From contig JAQFVV010000012.1 of the NCBI GenBank assembly GCA_028023455.1, positions 12,100,864 through 12,164,863 on the forward strand: DNA of 64,000 nucleotides, given 5' to 3'. Source of the stretch: Epiperipatus broadwayi (taxonomy: Eukaryota > Onychophora > Udeonychophora > Euonychophora > Peripatidae). Shown piece after piece: positions 25,585 to 34,795 of the stretch. Under the pieces are notes generated by a model. It had not been told where the DNA came from and made no database searches. It saw only the letters and a program-made list of their open reading frames with translations. Position numbers and translations under genes: made by a program. Each line of letters begins with the position of its first letter. The stretch's first letter is position 1.

Positions 25585-25719
25585 ATCTATAAATATTAAA
25601 CAATTCAAAACAAAACAACACTCTCCATATAGTAGTGCCATCTTGTGCTAACAAGAGCAATCAATGGATGCCAGAAGGCTTGTGCATAAAATCCCTATCT
25701 AGTGCCTACTCATCCAATA

Positions 25720-25761
25720 TCCCCAGACTAGTTTCTGGCTTGTGGCCTTCATCAGTGAGGA
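25720..25761 (-). ncRNA. Hammerhead ribozyme A1
   Basis: Minus-strand motif: TCCTCA, CTGATGA, stem II GGC/GCC with loop CACAA, GAAA, stem III ACT/AGT, cleavage nucleotide C, then TGGGGA. TCCTCA pairs with TGGGGA over six positions, one of them U-G. Predicted cleavage lies between 25726 and 25725. The 10.1-11.1 pair is A-A, which is unusual. Confidence 0.82.
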
Positions 25762-26181
25762 GCCTTGGATCTGAGAGCACTGCACCTAGATCTTAGGATC
25801 TAATGCAACCCTCCAGCACCCACTTTTTAACTCTATTTAACTACAAAACTATGAGAATGAAATTGAAAACACTATTAATATTTTCAATCCAAGCTCAATA
25901 GCTTATATAGTCATATGGGTCTGAACTCAATTCAGTACCCATACTTCCGGTGTCTTTGGCTCTTTAACAACCATAGCCACCACTATCCTATTAGGCAGGA
26001 TTGGTGTTAAACCACTAAACATCACATGATCACTATCTCATACTAGCACAATAATTGTTATTAAACAATTCAAAACAAAACAACACTCCATATAGTAGTG
26101 CCATCTTGTGCTAACAAGAGCAATCAATGGATGCCAGAAGGCTTGTGCATAAAATCCCTATCTAGTGCCTACTCATCCAAT

Positions 26182-26214
26182 ATCCCCAGACTAGTTTCTG
26201 GCCAGTGAGGAGCC
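26182..26214 (-). ncRNA. Hammerhead remnant A2, core deleted
   Basis: Compared with A1, 13 bases are missing, removing stem II and most of CTGATGA. Stem III, the cleavage site and both stem I strands remain. It cannot self-cleave. Confidence 0.8.
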
Positions 26215-26345
26215 TTGGATCTGAGAGCACTGCACCTAGATCTTAGGATCTAATGCAACCCTCCAGCACCCACCTTTTAACTCTATTTAACTACAAAACT
26301 ATGAGAATGAAATTGAAAACACTATTAATATTTTCAATCCAAGGC

Positions 26346-26387
26346 TCCTCACTGATGAAGGCCACAAGCCAGAAACTAGTCTGGGGA
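26346..26387 (+). ncRNA. Hammerhead ribozyme A3
   Basis: TCCTCA 26346-26351, CTGATGA 26352-26358, GGC 360-362 / GCC 368-370, GAAA 26372-26375, ACTAGT 26375-26380, C at 26381, TGGGGA 26382-26387. Predicted cleavage is 26381|26382. It begins about 14 bp right of the orientation switch in the array. Confidence 0.85.
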
Positions 26388-26811
26388 TATTGGATGAGTA
26401 GGCACTAGATAGGGATTTTATGCACAAGCCTTCTGGCATCCATTGATTGCTCTTGTTAGCACAAGATGGCACTACTATATGGAGAGTGTTGTTTTGTTTT
26501 GAATTGTTTAATAACAATTATTGTGCTAGTATGAGATAGTGATCATGTGATGTTTAGTGGTTTAACACCAATCCTGCCTAATAGGATAGTGGTGGCTATG
26601 GTTGTTAAAGAGCCAAAGACACCAAAATGTATGGGTACTGAATTGAGTTCAAACCCATATGACTATATAAGCTATTGAGCTTGGATTGAAAATATTAATA
26701 GTGTTTTCAATTTCATTCTCATAGTTTTGTAGTTAAATAGAGTTAAAAGGTGGGAGCTGGAGGGTTGCATTAGATCCTAAGATCTAGGTGCAGTGCTCTC
26801 AGATCCAAGGC

Positions 26812-26853
26812 TCCTCACTGATGAAGGCCACAAGCCAGAAACTAGTCTGGGGA
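26812..26853 (+). ncRNA. Hammerhead ribozyme A4
   Basis: Same core as A3, 466 bp downstream; predicted cleavage 26847|26848. A3 and A4 together would release a 466-nt monomer. Confidence 0.85.
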
Positions 26854-27276
26854 TATTGGATGAGTAGGCAGTAGATAGGGATTTTATGCACAAGCCTTCT
26901 GGCATCCATTGATTGCTCTTGTTAGCACAAGATGGCACTACTATATGGAGAGTGTTGTTTTGTTTTGAATTGTTTAATAACAATTATTGTGCTAGTATGA
27001 GATAGTGATCATGTGATGTTTAGTGGTTTAACACCAATCCTGCCTAATAAGATAGTGGTGGCTATGGTTGTTAAAGAGCCAAAGACACCAAAATGTATGG
27101 GTACTGAATTGAGTTCAGACCCATATGACTATATAAGCTATTGAGCTTGGATTGAAAATATTAATAGTGTTTTCAATTTTATTCTCATAGTTTTGTAGTT
27201 AAAAGAGTTAAAAGGTGGGTGCTGGAGGGTTGCATTAGATCCTAAGATCTAGGTGCAGTGCTCTCAGATCCAAGGC

Positions 27277-27318
27277 TCCTCACTGATGAAGGCCACAAGC
27301 CAGAAACTAGTCTGGGGA
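27277..27318 (+). ncRNA. Hammerhead ribozyme A5
   Basis: Same core as A3; predicted cleavage 27312|27313. The A4-A5 monomer would be 465 nt. Confidence 0.85.
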
Positions 27319-27736
27319 TATTGGATGAGTAGGCACTAGATAGGGATTTTATGCACAAGCCTTCTGGCATCCATTGATTGCTCTTGTTAGCACAAGATGG
27401 CACTACTATATGGAGAGTGTTGTTTTGTTTTGAATTGTTTAATAACAATTATAGTGCTAGTATGAGATAGTGATCATGTGATGTTTAGTGGTTTAACACC
27501 AATCCTGCCTAATAGGATAGTGGTGGCTATGGTTGTTAAAGAGCCAAAGACACCAAAATGTATGGGTACTGAATTGAGTTCAGACCCATATGACTATATA
27601 AGCTATTGAGCTTGGATTGAAAATATTAATAGTGTTTTCAATTTCATTCTCATAAAGTTAAATAGAGTTAAAAGGTGGGTGCTGGAGGGTTGCATTAGAT
27701 CCTAAGATCTAGGTGCAGTGCTCTCAGATCCAAGGC

Positions 27737-27778
27737 TCCTCACTGATGAAGGCCACAAGCCAGAAACTAGTCTGGGGA
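27737..27778 (+). ncRNA. Hammerhead ribozyme A6
   Basis: Same core as A3; predicted cleavage 27772|27773. The A5-A6 monomer would be 460 nt. Confidence 0.85.
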
Positions 27779-27965
27779 TATTGGATGAGTAGGCACTAGA
27801 TAGGAATTTTATGCACAAGCCTTCTGGCATCCATTGATTGCTCTTGTTAGCACAAGATGGCACTACTATATGGAGAGTGTTGTTTTGTTTTGAATTGTTT
27901 AATAACAATTATTGTGCTAGTATGAGATAGTGATCATGTGATGTTTAGTGGTTATCTATAAATAT

Positions 27966-30376
27966 GTTGGGCTATAAATAAAGGTGGAATTTGAAAGTTT
28001 AATTGACTATTTATTAGTCTGATTTCAGAACAGATTATATTTACTTACTTAATGAGCTTTATTTAAACTTATGATTTATCAATCTCATTCTCTTTAATCA
28101 AGTTGCAAACTTTATTGTCCGTACAAACATATTTAGACCATAGATAAATAGGTACTTGAATATTAAAGCTGCTACACAGAGAATGTATTAGAACTACTGC
28201 ACCTGTTCACATTCGTATCAATCTGCTGATAACTTTGTAATCTTGTGATTTGACCAAAAATAATGTGTACATAGGTCTTGTACATGACTTTCTTTGGCCA
28301 AAAAAAAAAAAACATGTACATAGATCTTGTATATGGTATTTTGGCAAGAATTACAAAATTATTAGGAGGTTGAGGACTAAAAATAAGTAAAAGAAAAAGA
28401 ATAGTTATTACAATATTAACAAAAAAAATTTAAGAATGACATTTAAAATAAATGGGACTTTCACAAATATGTACGACTTTAACAAAAAAAAATGTGACTT
28501 GAAAAAAAAATGCGATTTTAAAAAACTAACAACTTTCAAAAATGATATTTAAAATAAAAAATAAAATGAGATAAATGATTTTGATTTTTAAGTAATTTAG
28601 ATAAAAATACATTAACTATATTCGTAGACACTTACCATGTAATATATAACCGGAATTTATGCTTTGAAAATAAAGTTTTTATAATAATATTACCACAGAA
28701 TATGGAGATCTGCAGCAAAAATTTTCACCCTAAAAATGAAACCATGTGATTGCAAAGTATGCTGGGATTTTCATAAAACTGCTAATAAACATTGTTTTTT
28801 TAAAAAAAAAGAAATTAAACCAAAACTATAAAAAAATACATATTAATTACTGCACTTTTATTAAATTTTTATATAAAACATTCATCTGTTTCCCTACATA
28901 AACCACCAAACATCCACATCCGATTGCAAATGCCAATTTTAGTGTTGCAACCATGGACATTAACGAAAAGTACAACAAATATCTGTAAATGTTGAAGTAT
29001 TACAAAAAAAAGATTGCATCGAAGAAAAAAATCTTGTTGATAAAAAAAAACATGTTTTCACAATGAAAAATACAAATAACTGAAAATGTCGAAGTATTAC
29101 AAAGAAAAAAAAGATCATGTTGAAAAAAATCGTGTTGATAAAAATAAAAAAAATTCACGTATACTCGCAGGGATTATTTTCTTTCAATTTGATGTCATCG
29201 CAATATTACATATTTATTTTGAGTGTGAAAAGGCCTCCTATCTTTCCTACATTGCAGCTTTAATACTCAAATACCGATAAATATTATATCCACCTTTATT
29301 GTAAAAAAGAGGTTGCCTTGACAACAGATTGAAATTGTTTGTTATTGATATTGATATTATTTTGGTGGTGACAGCTTTCATGTACTTGTAAATATATAAT
29401 TTTATATTAGTTGCTCAGAAGGTCATATAATGATATTTAAGCAGAATTGACAGGTTAGATTCTGTTCAAAAATCTCAGGGTTTCAAATTCATAATTATAT
29501 AATTCCCTAAACCATGCAGGGAATTACTTTGTTCTATATTTAATCAATGCAATTAAATGTTTGAGACTTCTTTAAATAAATAAATAAATCAAATAAGGGA
29601 AATAAAATGTTTCAATTTTATTAAATAACACACTAATAATTCAATGTGATTAAATAGTGAAGATCAATAGAATGTCATGTAAGTAAACAAACATTTTCAA
29701 TGATTATTTATTGGATTATAAACTCGACAAATAAGTATTTAATAGAAATAGGATTTACAATCTTAAAGGAAAATTAATGATCTTCTACATTAAATTTCAC
29801 ATCCAAAATCAAATGTAAAATATTTTGTTCTTTTATTATTTTTATGCTGTTATTTCATAAGTCTTGTTTTGTGTGACATAGATAATATCATTAATAACCA
29901 TCATGTGAATATAAAATTCTTTTTCGTATTCACATGATGGTTATATTGCATATTCATGTTATATATATTAAAATTTGTAATGTGACACTAAAATTGAGAT
30001 GCCAGAATAAATTGAGTGGCAAATGATAGCACACTATTCTTAATCCAAGTTATTACTTGATCATTATATCTTATTGTTTAGTTAATCCTATCCCTCTTCA
30101 AAAAAAGAAGTTAAAATACATAAATAAGTACAACATATACTAGAAGAATGAATAACTAAGGAATTGGTTTTATTAACAATTTCAAAATTGATATTTATGA
30201 ATTCATAAATGAAAATGCATTGAAAAGCTGCCCTTTATTAAGTATAATCAATAACATTCATCAAGATTGTATAAATAAAATAATTTATTAGTAAGACTAG
30301 AATTACTCAACTATTGAACTGCATCTCTATTAATTGCTAATCCTAATATTCTGTTTCATTAGTTTTTTAATACACA
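27966..30376. other. AT-rich non-coding stretch
   Basis: Contains a near-duplicate of TGTACATAG-TCTTGTA at about 28265 and 28316, long A runs, and one perfect hairpin listed separately. A 64-codon frame at 29086-29280 (KKDHVEKNRVDKNKKN...) is Lys/Asn-rich and unrecognised. Confidence 0.45.
29894..29944. repeat. Perfect 18-bp inverted repeat with 15-nt loop
   Basis: ATAACCATCATGTGAATA (29894-29911) is mirrored by its exact reverse complement at 29927-29944. It could be a small hairpin RNA or the remnant of a foldback insertion. No T run or promoter suggests a defined transcript. Confidence 0.85.
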
Positions 30377-30480
30377 TGCATACATATAAACAATGAGGAT
30401 TGCCAATTCCTCTACAAGCTTTATGATAAATGCTTAGCCAGAACCAGCACTTAAAATATCTATGTCAGGAACTCCCCCAA

Positions 30481-30523
30481 ACCCCTGACCATGGTTTCAT
30501 GCTTTGGCACTCCTCAGAGAGGT
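30481..30523 (-). ncRNA. Hammerhead ribozyme B1
   Basis: Minus strand: ACCTCT, CTGAGGA (fits CTGANGA), stem II GTGC/GCAT with loop CAAA, GAAA, stem III ACC-AT-GGT, C, then AGGGGT. ACCTCT and AGGGGT pair over six positions with one U-G. Predicted cleavage lies between plus-strand 30487 and 30486. Confidence 0.82.
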
Positions 30524-30899
30524 GTCAGGGTAGGTTCAGACACTAGATCTAAAAATACCAGCCCAAAGCCAAGCACATATTTAAAAGTTATCTACTGAGT
30601 GGAAAATCTGAAATTTTCAGACATCTACATGTCTTCAAACCCAGCTATCCAACTCAAATAACTATATGGGCTGATAGATCTTCAGCCATACTATATATTA
30701 GTAGTCTTAGCAATATAAAATTGTGTAAGACTTATGGTAGAGACTATAAATAGTCAAAATAAGAGTCATAGATCACATGACCCTATCTCTTGAGCTTGTA
30801 AGTTATAAACAATGAGGATTGCCAATTCCTCTACAAGCTTTATGATAAATGCTTAGCCAGAGCCAGCACTTAAAATATCTCTGTCAGGAACACCCCCAA

Positions 30900-30924
30900 A
30901 CCCCTGACCATGGTTTTATGCTTT
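30900..30924 (-). ncRNA. Half hammerhead B2, cut at the array inversion
   Basis: ACCCCTGACCATGG and the GAAA complement are present (one base changed to TTTTAT), then the sequence jumps to inverted unit sequence inside stem II. Cleavage site and stem III remain but the CTGANGA half is absent. Confidence 0.75.
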
Positions 30925-31232
30925 GTAGAGGAATTGGCAATCCTCATTGTTTATAACTTACAAGATTAAGAAATAGGGTCATGTGATCTATGACTTATTT
31001 TGACTATTTATAGTCTCTTCCATAAGTCTTATGCAAATTTATATTGCTAAGACTACTAATATATGATATTGTTGAAGATCTATCAGCCCCATATAGCTAT
31101 TTGAGTTGGATAGCTGGGTTTGAAAACATGTAGATGTCTGAAAATTTCAGATTTTCCACTCAATAGATAACTTTTAGATAAGTGCTTGGCTTTGGGTTGG
31201 TATTTTTAGATCTAGTGTCTGAACCTACCCTG

Positions 31233-31275
31233 ACACCTCTGAGGAGTGCCAAAGCATGAAACCATGGTCAGGGGT
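31233..31275 (+). ncRNA. Hammerhead ribozyme B3, stem I weakened
   Basis: CTGAGGA at 31239-31245, stem II, GAAA, ACCATGGT, C at 31269 and AGGGGT at 31270-31275. Two bases (CT) are missing before CTGAGGA relative to B1, so stem I is reduced to three clean pairs. Predicted cleavage is 31269|31270. Confidence 0.75.
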
Positions 31276-31584
31276 TTGGGGGGTTCCTGACAGAGATATT
31301 TTAAGTGCTGTCTCTGGCTAAGCATTTATCATAAAGCTTGTAGAGGAATTGGCAATCCTCATTGTTTATAACTTACAAGCTTAAGAGATAGGGTCATGTG
31401 ATCTATGACTTTTATTTTGACTTGCATACATATGTCTATATTTATTAATTATATATAGACATTCATTTGGACTTATTTCAAATGGCCAATTTTAAATCTT
31501 AAAAATTAATCTTTAGCAAAGTGGTTTTGCAATGCAAAAAAGATGAGAATAATTTTATAAATAGGGTAGGTTAACTTTACAAAA

Positions 31585-31800
31585 CTAATTGTGACAATTG
31601 CAGTATGATATATATATAAGTCAGACAGGAAAGACTGTCATTGAAAGAGAAAGGGAGCATGATAGAAAGAATATAAAGTCAGGATTCTGTATATATTTTT
31701 TAAATACTGGTCATGGAATGAATGGTGACAAAAGTATTCAGGTAAGAAAATATGTTAAAAATTCCAAGGAAAGAAAATGTTATAAAACTTTCTATATATA
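31585..31800 (+). pseudogene. PLE GIY-YIG endonuclease fragment (another lineage)
   Basis: Reading across one frameshift near 31610 gives CDNCSMIYISQTGKTVIEREREHDRKNIKSG, with the CxxC, YI.QTG, R and EH positions of PLE GIY-YIG nucleases. GH near the end fits the TGH block. The main frame is 31598-31798. Only ~65 residues remain, and no RT is found upstream, where the family B array ends. It lies just upstream of a SINE. Confidence 0.6.
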
Positions 31801-31956
31801 AGAAAATCTAAACAAATATGTAAACATGATTAAAGATCTAGTACAATTATAGAGTGGGGGATGGAGAATGGACATTTTTTGTTTATTGAAAACATTCAAA
31901 TTATCATTAAAACATTTTTGTAGATTGTTTTTTAAATATAAATAAAAGGATTGTAA

Positions 31957-32057
31957 GTCAAGCATCAATGGTCGAGAGGTCAGCATGGCTGTCTTACAAG
32001 CAGTTGTCCTGGGTTAGCGAGTTCACTTCCCGGCCAATGCTATGACAAATGAGAAAA
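31957..32057 (+). mobile_element. tRNA-derived SINE with TSD
   Basis: Plus-strand copy of the 18.6-kb SINE: GTCAAGCATCAATGGTCGAGAGG, hairpin around CTTACAAG, GAGTTCACTTCC in the B-box place, GCTATGACAAATGAG and an A tail. The 13-bp TSD AAAAGGATTGTAA (31944-31956 and 32058-32070) is perfect. Confidence 0.92.
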
Positions 32058-32070
32058 AAAAGGATTGTAA

Positions 32071-33040
32071 TATGTTTATACGTTTATTTTTGTATACAAG
32101 TATTTTACTAATTATGTTTATTATAATATAATGTAATAATGTCCATTGGATGAAATTACTGCGGAGTAATTGGTCATATAATTAATAGGAAAACATTTCC
32201 TAAGGTTTGAATAAAGCATAAAAGCCTGATTAGATTTATTAAATAAAGTTTTATTTATTTTTTAATTGTTTATTTCAATTTTGTTTAAGATTAATTATTT
32301 TAAATTTTATATACATTTGTCTAAAATTTTATGCTTCTTGCATATTTGATAAATAAGAGTTTTGTTTAAAAAAAAACCATGTTGTTTTTCATTTAAAAAT
32401 TCCTGAATAGTTTTAAGGTAATGGATTTGAGAACCATAGAATCATAGCTTACTTGTAAACTTTTATGATGCTCAAACTTCATGAATTTCTAACTACCATA
32501 ACATTCAGTTATTTTAATTAAATAAATTGTCATCTTTTATTTTATTACAGCTATAAATATTTATAAAGAGCATTTAAAGATAGTTCCCATAGAAAATCTG
32601 CAGCAAACAAATTGGACAAAAATGATTTGGATGATGCATCATTTAACCCCACTATCCTGTCTATCATGTAGCAGCCACTTATATAATGATTTCCAAAATT
32701 TGTACCACATATGTTAGATACTTAAAAAATAAACAATTGAATAGTTTGTTACTCAGGAGTGCAAGATTAAGAAGTGACAAAGATAAGTTGCAGTTCAAAT
32801 GTCTCTTAATCGGCCACTGTTATCAAACCATGCAAGATAAATTGTATTTATATATTGGACTTTTTTTATCATCTAATACTGAGTATTGAATGTCTTTAGA
32901 AAAATTTAATTTTACTGAAAATTTCCAATTACATTCAACTATTACATGTTAGTATATGCACACCATTTTGAGAGATATTCCTCTCCTCTCATTGTCAGAT
33001 GTTGCTGGCCTGACCAGTCACTGACAGTACTAGAATAAGA
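32071..33040. other. AT-rich stretch ending in a PLE-associated tail
   Basis: Up to about 32640 it is featureless. On the minus strand 33040-32840 carries a block (AACATGTAATAGTTGAATG ... AGTCCAATATATAAATAC) also found at 41.24-41.36 and 61.77-62.22 kb, downstream of a tRNA-like segment. It is probably the 3' tail of the minus-strand PLE copy. Confidence 0.5.
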
Positions 33041-33044
33041 ATTA

Positions 33045-33135
33045 AATCTGAACCCTTAGGTTTTATAAATATTAAATTGTAAAGTAATGCTCTAACTAAC
33101 CAAGCCATCCAGTTAAAGGCCATAGTCAATACAAA
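33045..33135 (-). repeat. tRNA-like segment in PLE tail
   Basis: Minus strand: TGGATGGCTTGGTTAGTTAGAGC resembles a tRNA D-arm/A box, and GGGTTCAGATTTAATTC stands in the B-box place. It sits directly after the PLE 3' block GATAAGTATATGAAATTT. Too diverged to be a tRNA gene. The same arrangement occurs at 41.65 kb. Confidence 0.55.
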
Positions 33136-33189
33136 TTTCATATACTTATCTATGAGGTTCCTTCTTATTTCTACACTTTTTCCTAAGAG

Positions 33190-33610
33190 CAAAGTTGATT
33201 AGGAATTTCTATACTTTATGTATAGTTTTATTATGTTGAGTTATGGGATTATTTTCCATTATTATATGAGCAGCTTTTTTGAATTTTTTCTTTGTATCTT
33301 TTTCTCTTTATGCAATATTTTTGTACTTTCCCAATTAATCATATGTTCATTGATACATATATGGTTTGCTACATTAAACCACATCTGTTTTCTATCTTCT
33401 GTGTTTTTGCAATTATTTTTCAGTGGGACAACTGACCTCACCAATATATTCCTCCACATTCATATGGTATTTCATAGATGCAGTTTTTGTTTTTCAGTAT
33501 TTCAAATTTAGACTTTATAGATGTTAGAATTCCTCACAGTGTGAAATACACTGTTCTGATGATATAACAATTGCAGATTTTCCTTTCTCCCAAATGTAAA
33601 ACATGAAAAA
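33190..33610 (-). pseudogene. PLE family A, C-terminal GIY-YIG region, minus strand
   Basis: Minus-strand frame 33459-33262 reads NHICINEHMINWESTKILHKEKKIQRKNSKKLL, which matches the 34.6-kb copy (NYVYANEYMFNWENTKILAREEKIQRRKFKEAP). Upstream on the minus strand (33610-33480) nucleotide similarity continues through CAGAACAGT and GGAATTCTAAC. The copy is 5'-truncated and faces away from the plus-strand copy starting about 40 bp to its right. Confidence 0.75.
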
Positions 33611-33639
33611 GCATTGTATATTGTAAGAAAAGGATTGAA

Positions 33640-34795
33640 TGGTGATATTAGTTAACAAACCAGAACAACTCTTCCTATAGATAATATAATGGAGCTATTA
33701 ACATTCTACATAACATAGATTACTTTCAATACAACACAAAATTCTTCCAACAAATTCAAGAGATCACTATGGGTTCACCATTGTCACTTTTAATTAGCAA
33801 TATTTACATGAAAAAACTTGAAACCACAGCCATAAAGACTATTCCCTATCCAACTAACAGTTGGCTTCACTATATTGAGGATGCATTTGTGGTATAGCCA
33901 CACAGTGGACCACTATTACAAACTTTCTGGAAAAACATAATCAATATATCTCTTTCAATTAAATTTACAATAGAGTTAGAATAAGAACACCAAGTGGCAT
34001 TTTTAGATGTTTTTGTGACAAAATTCCCTCATGGTAAAATTAAAACTACAGTTTACAGAAAACCCATACATACAGGAAAATATTTAGCATATACATCCAA
34101 TCACATCAAAAAGACAAAAGATGGAGTTATATTATCACTGTGGAGTAGAACAAAAGAAGTTCATTCAGAAAACAGTGATTTGAAAAAATAAGAGATCTAT
34201 ATAAAGCAAAATCTTATGAAAAATGGTTATTCATCAGGTGTCATTACAAAAATCTTAAATAGATAAAAAAAATATCAAAAGAAAAAACTATTATTGGTAC
34301 TATAGTGAATCCATACATTCCAATAATAGCAGACAAATTAATGAAAATTTGCAATCAGTATAATATCAGAACAGTTTTCCAGAATCATACCACATTACAA
34401 GGAATTCTAACTTTTGCAAAGCTTAGCTTGAAATGTTAAAAAACTAAAACTGCCTGTGAATGTGGAAGATTTTATATTGGTAAGACCAGTCCCATTGAAA
34501 AGTGGTTACACAAGCACAAACTAATGATTAGAAGAGTGAAAGCAGATGAGTCTAAGGTAGAAAACTATGTATATGCCAATGAATATATGTTCAATTGGGA
34601 AAATACAAAAATATTGGCTAGAGAGGAAAAGATACAAAGAAGAAAATTCAAAGAGGCTCCTCACATAGCAATGGCAAATAACTCCATAAGTCAACCTAAT
34701 GTGGCTATAAATAATGTATAAAAACCACTAATCAACTTTACTCTTCAGGAAGAAACTCTTAGATAAGTATATGAAATTTCTACTGTACCGGTCGA
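33640..34795 (+). pseudogene. PLE family A, reverse transcriptase and GIY-YIG region
   Basis: From about 33700: NIDYFQYNTKFFQQIQEITMGSPLSLLISNIYMKKLE contains the RT block MGSPLSP..A..YM..LE. WLHYIEDAFVV follows as the catalytic YxDD block, with Glu for the first Asp. After a stop and frameshift, 33994-34188 gives FLDVFVTKFPHGKIKTTVYRKPIHTGKYLAY, highly typical of PLE RT. At 34450-34650 ACECGRFYIGKT...NWENTKIL is the GIY-YIG nuclease. The 5' end is missing. It ends near GATAAGTATATGAAATTT (about 34775), a block shared with the 33.2 and 41.6-kb copies. Dead because of stops and the catalytic change. Confidence 0.85.

Larger units (their letters stand above)
25597..27953. mobile_element. Retrozyme-like array (family A): ~465-bp hammerhead units, tandem and inverted
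   Basis: The array is bounded by a perfect 12-bp TSD ATCTATAAATAT (25585-25596 and 27954-27965), so it inserted as one unit. It contains, in minus orientation, a full 465-bp unit (25597-26061) and a 270-bp partial one (26062-26331). After an orientation switch there follow, in plus orientation, a partial unit (26332-26510), full units of 466, 465 and 460 bp (26511-26976, 26977-27441, 27442-27901) and a 52-bp end. Units look well over 95% identical. Every unit except the second carries a hammerhead core. No protein domain is encoded. This matches the known metazoan retrozyme class; the identity as a mobile circular-RNA element is inferred. Confidence 0.85.
30388..31422. mobile_element. Retrozyme-like array (family B): ~417-bp hammerhead units, tandem and inverted
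   Basis: A perfect 11-bp TSD TGCATACATAT flanks it (30377-30387 and 31423-31433). It contains a full minus-oriented unit, a second partial minus unit from about 30807, and an orientation switch at about 30924. A full plus-oriented unit and the start of another follow. Repeat starts are 419 bp apart on the minus side and 415 bp on the plus side. The sequence is unrelated to family A, yet the plan (tandem units, one switch, ribozyme in each unit, TSD of 11-12 bp) is the same. No coding potential is seen. Confidence 0.85.

Noticed and set aside
26299-27908. Four nearly identical 68-72-codon frames on the minus strand of the family A units
   Set aside because: They begin at TTG, run antisense to the ribozyme strand, have no known domain, and are identical only because the units are. 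The repeat, not a protein, explains the conservation.
25597-27953. Helitron with internal satellites
   Set aside because: A clear 12-bp TSD is present, which Helitrons do not make, and there is no TC...CTRR end.
30388-31422. CRISPR-like or bacterial repeat array
   Set aside because: Units are ~417 bp without spacers and the window is clearly eukaryotic.
33218-33511. 97-codon plus-strand frame
   Set aside because: It is the antisense shadow of the minus-strand PLE GIY-YIG fragment.
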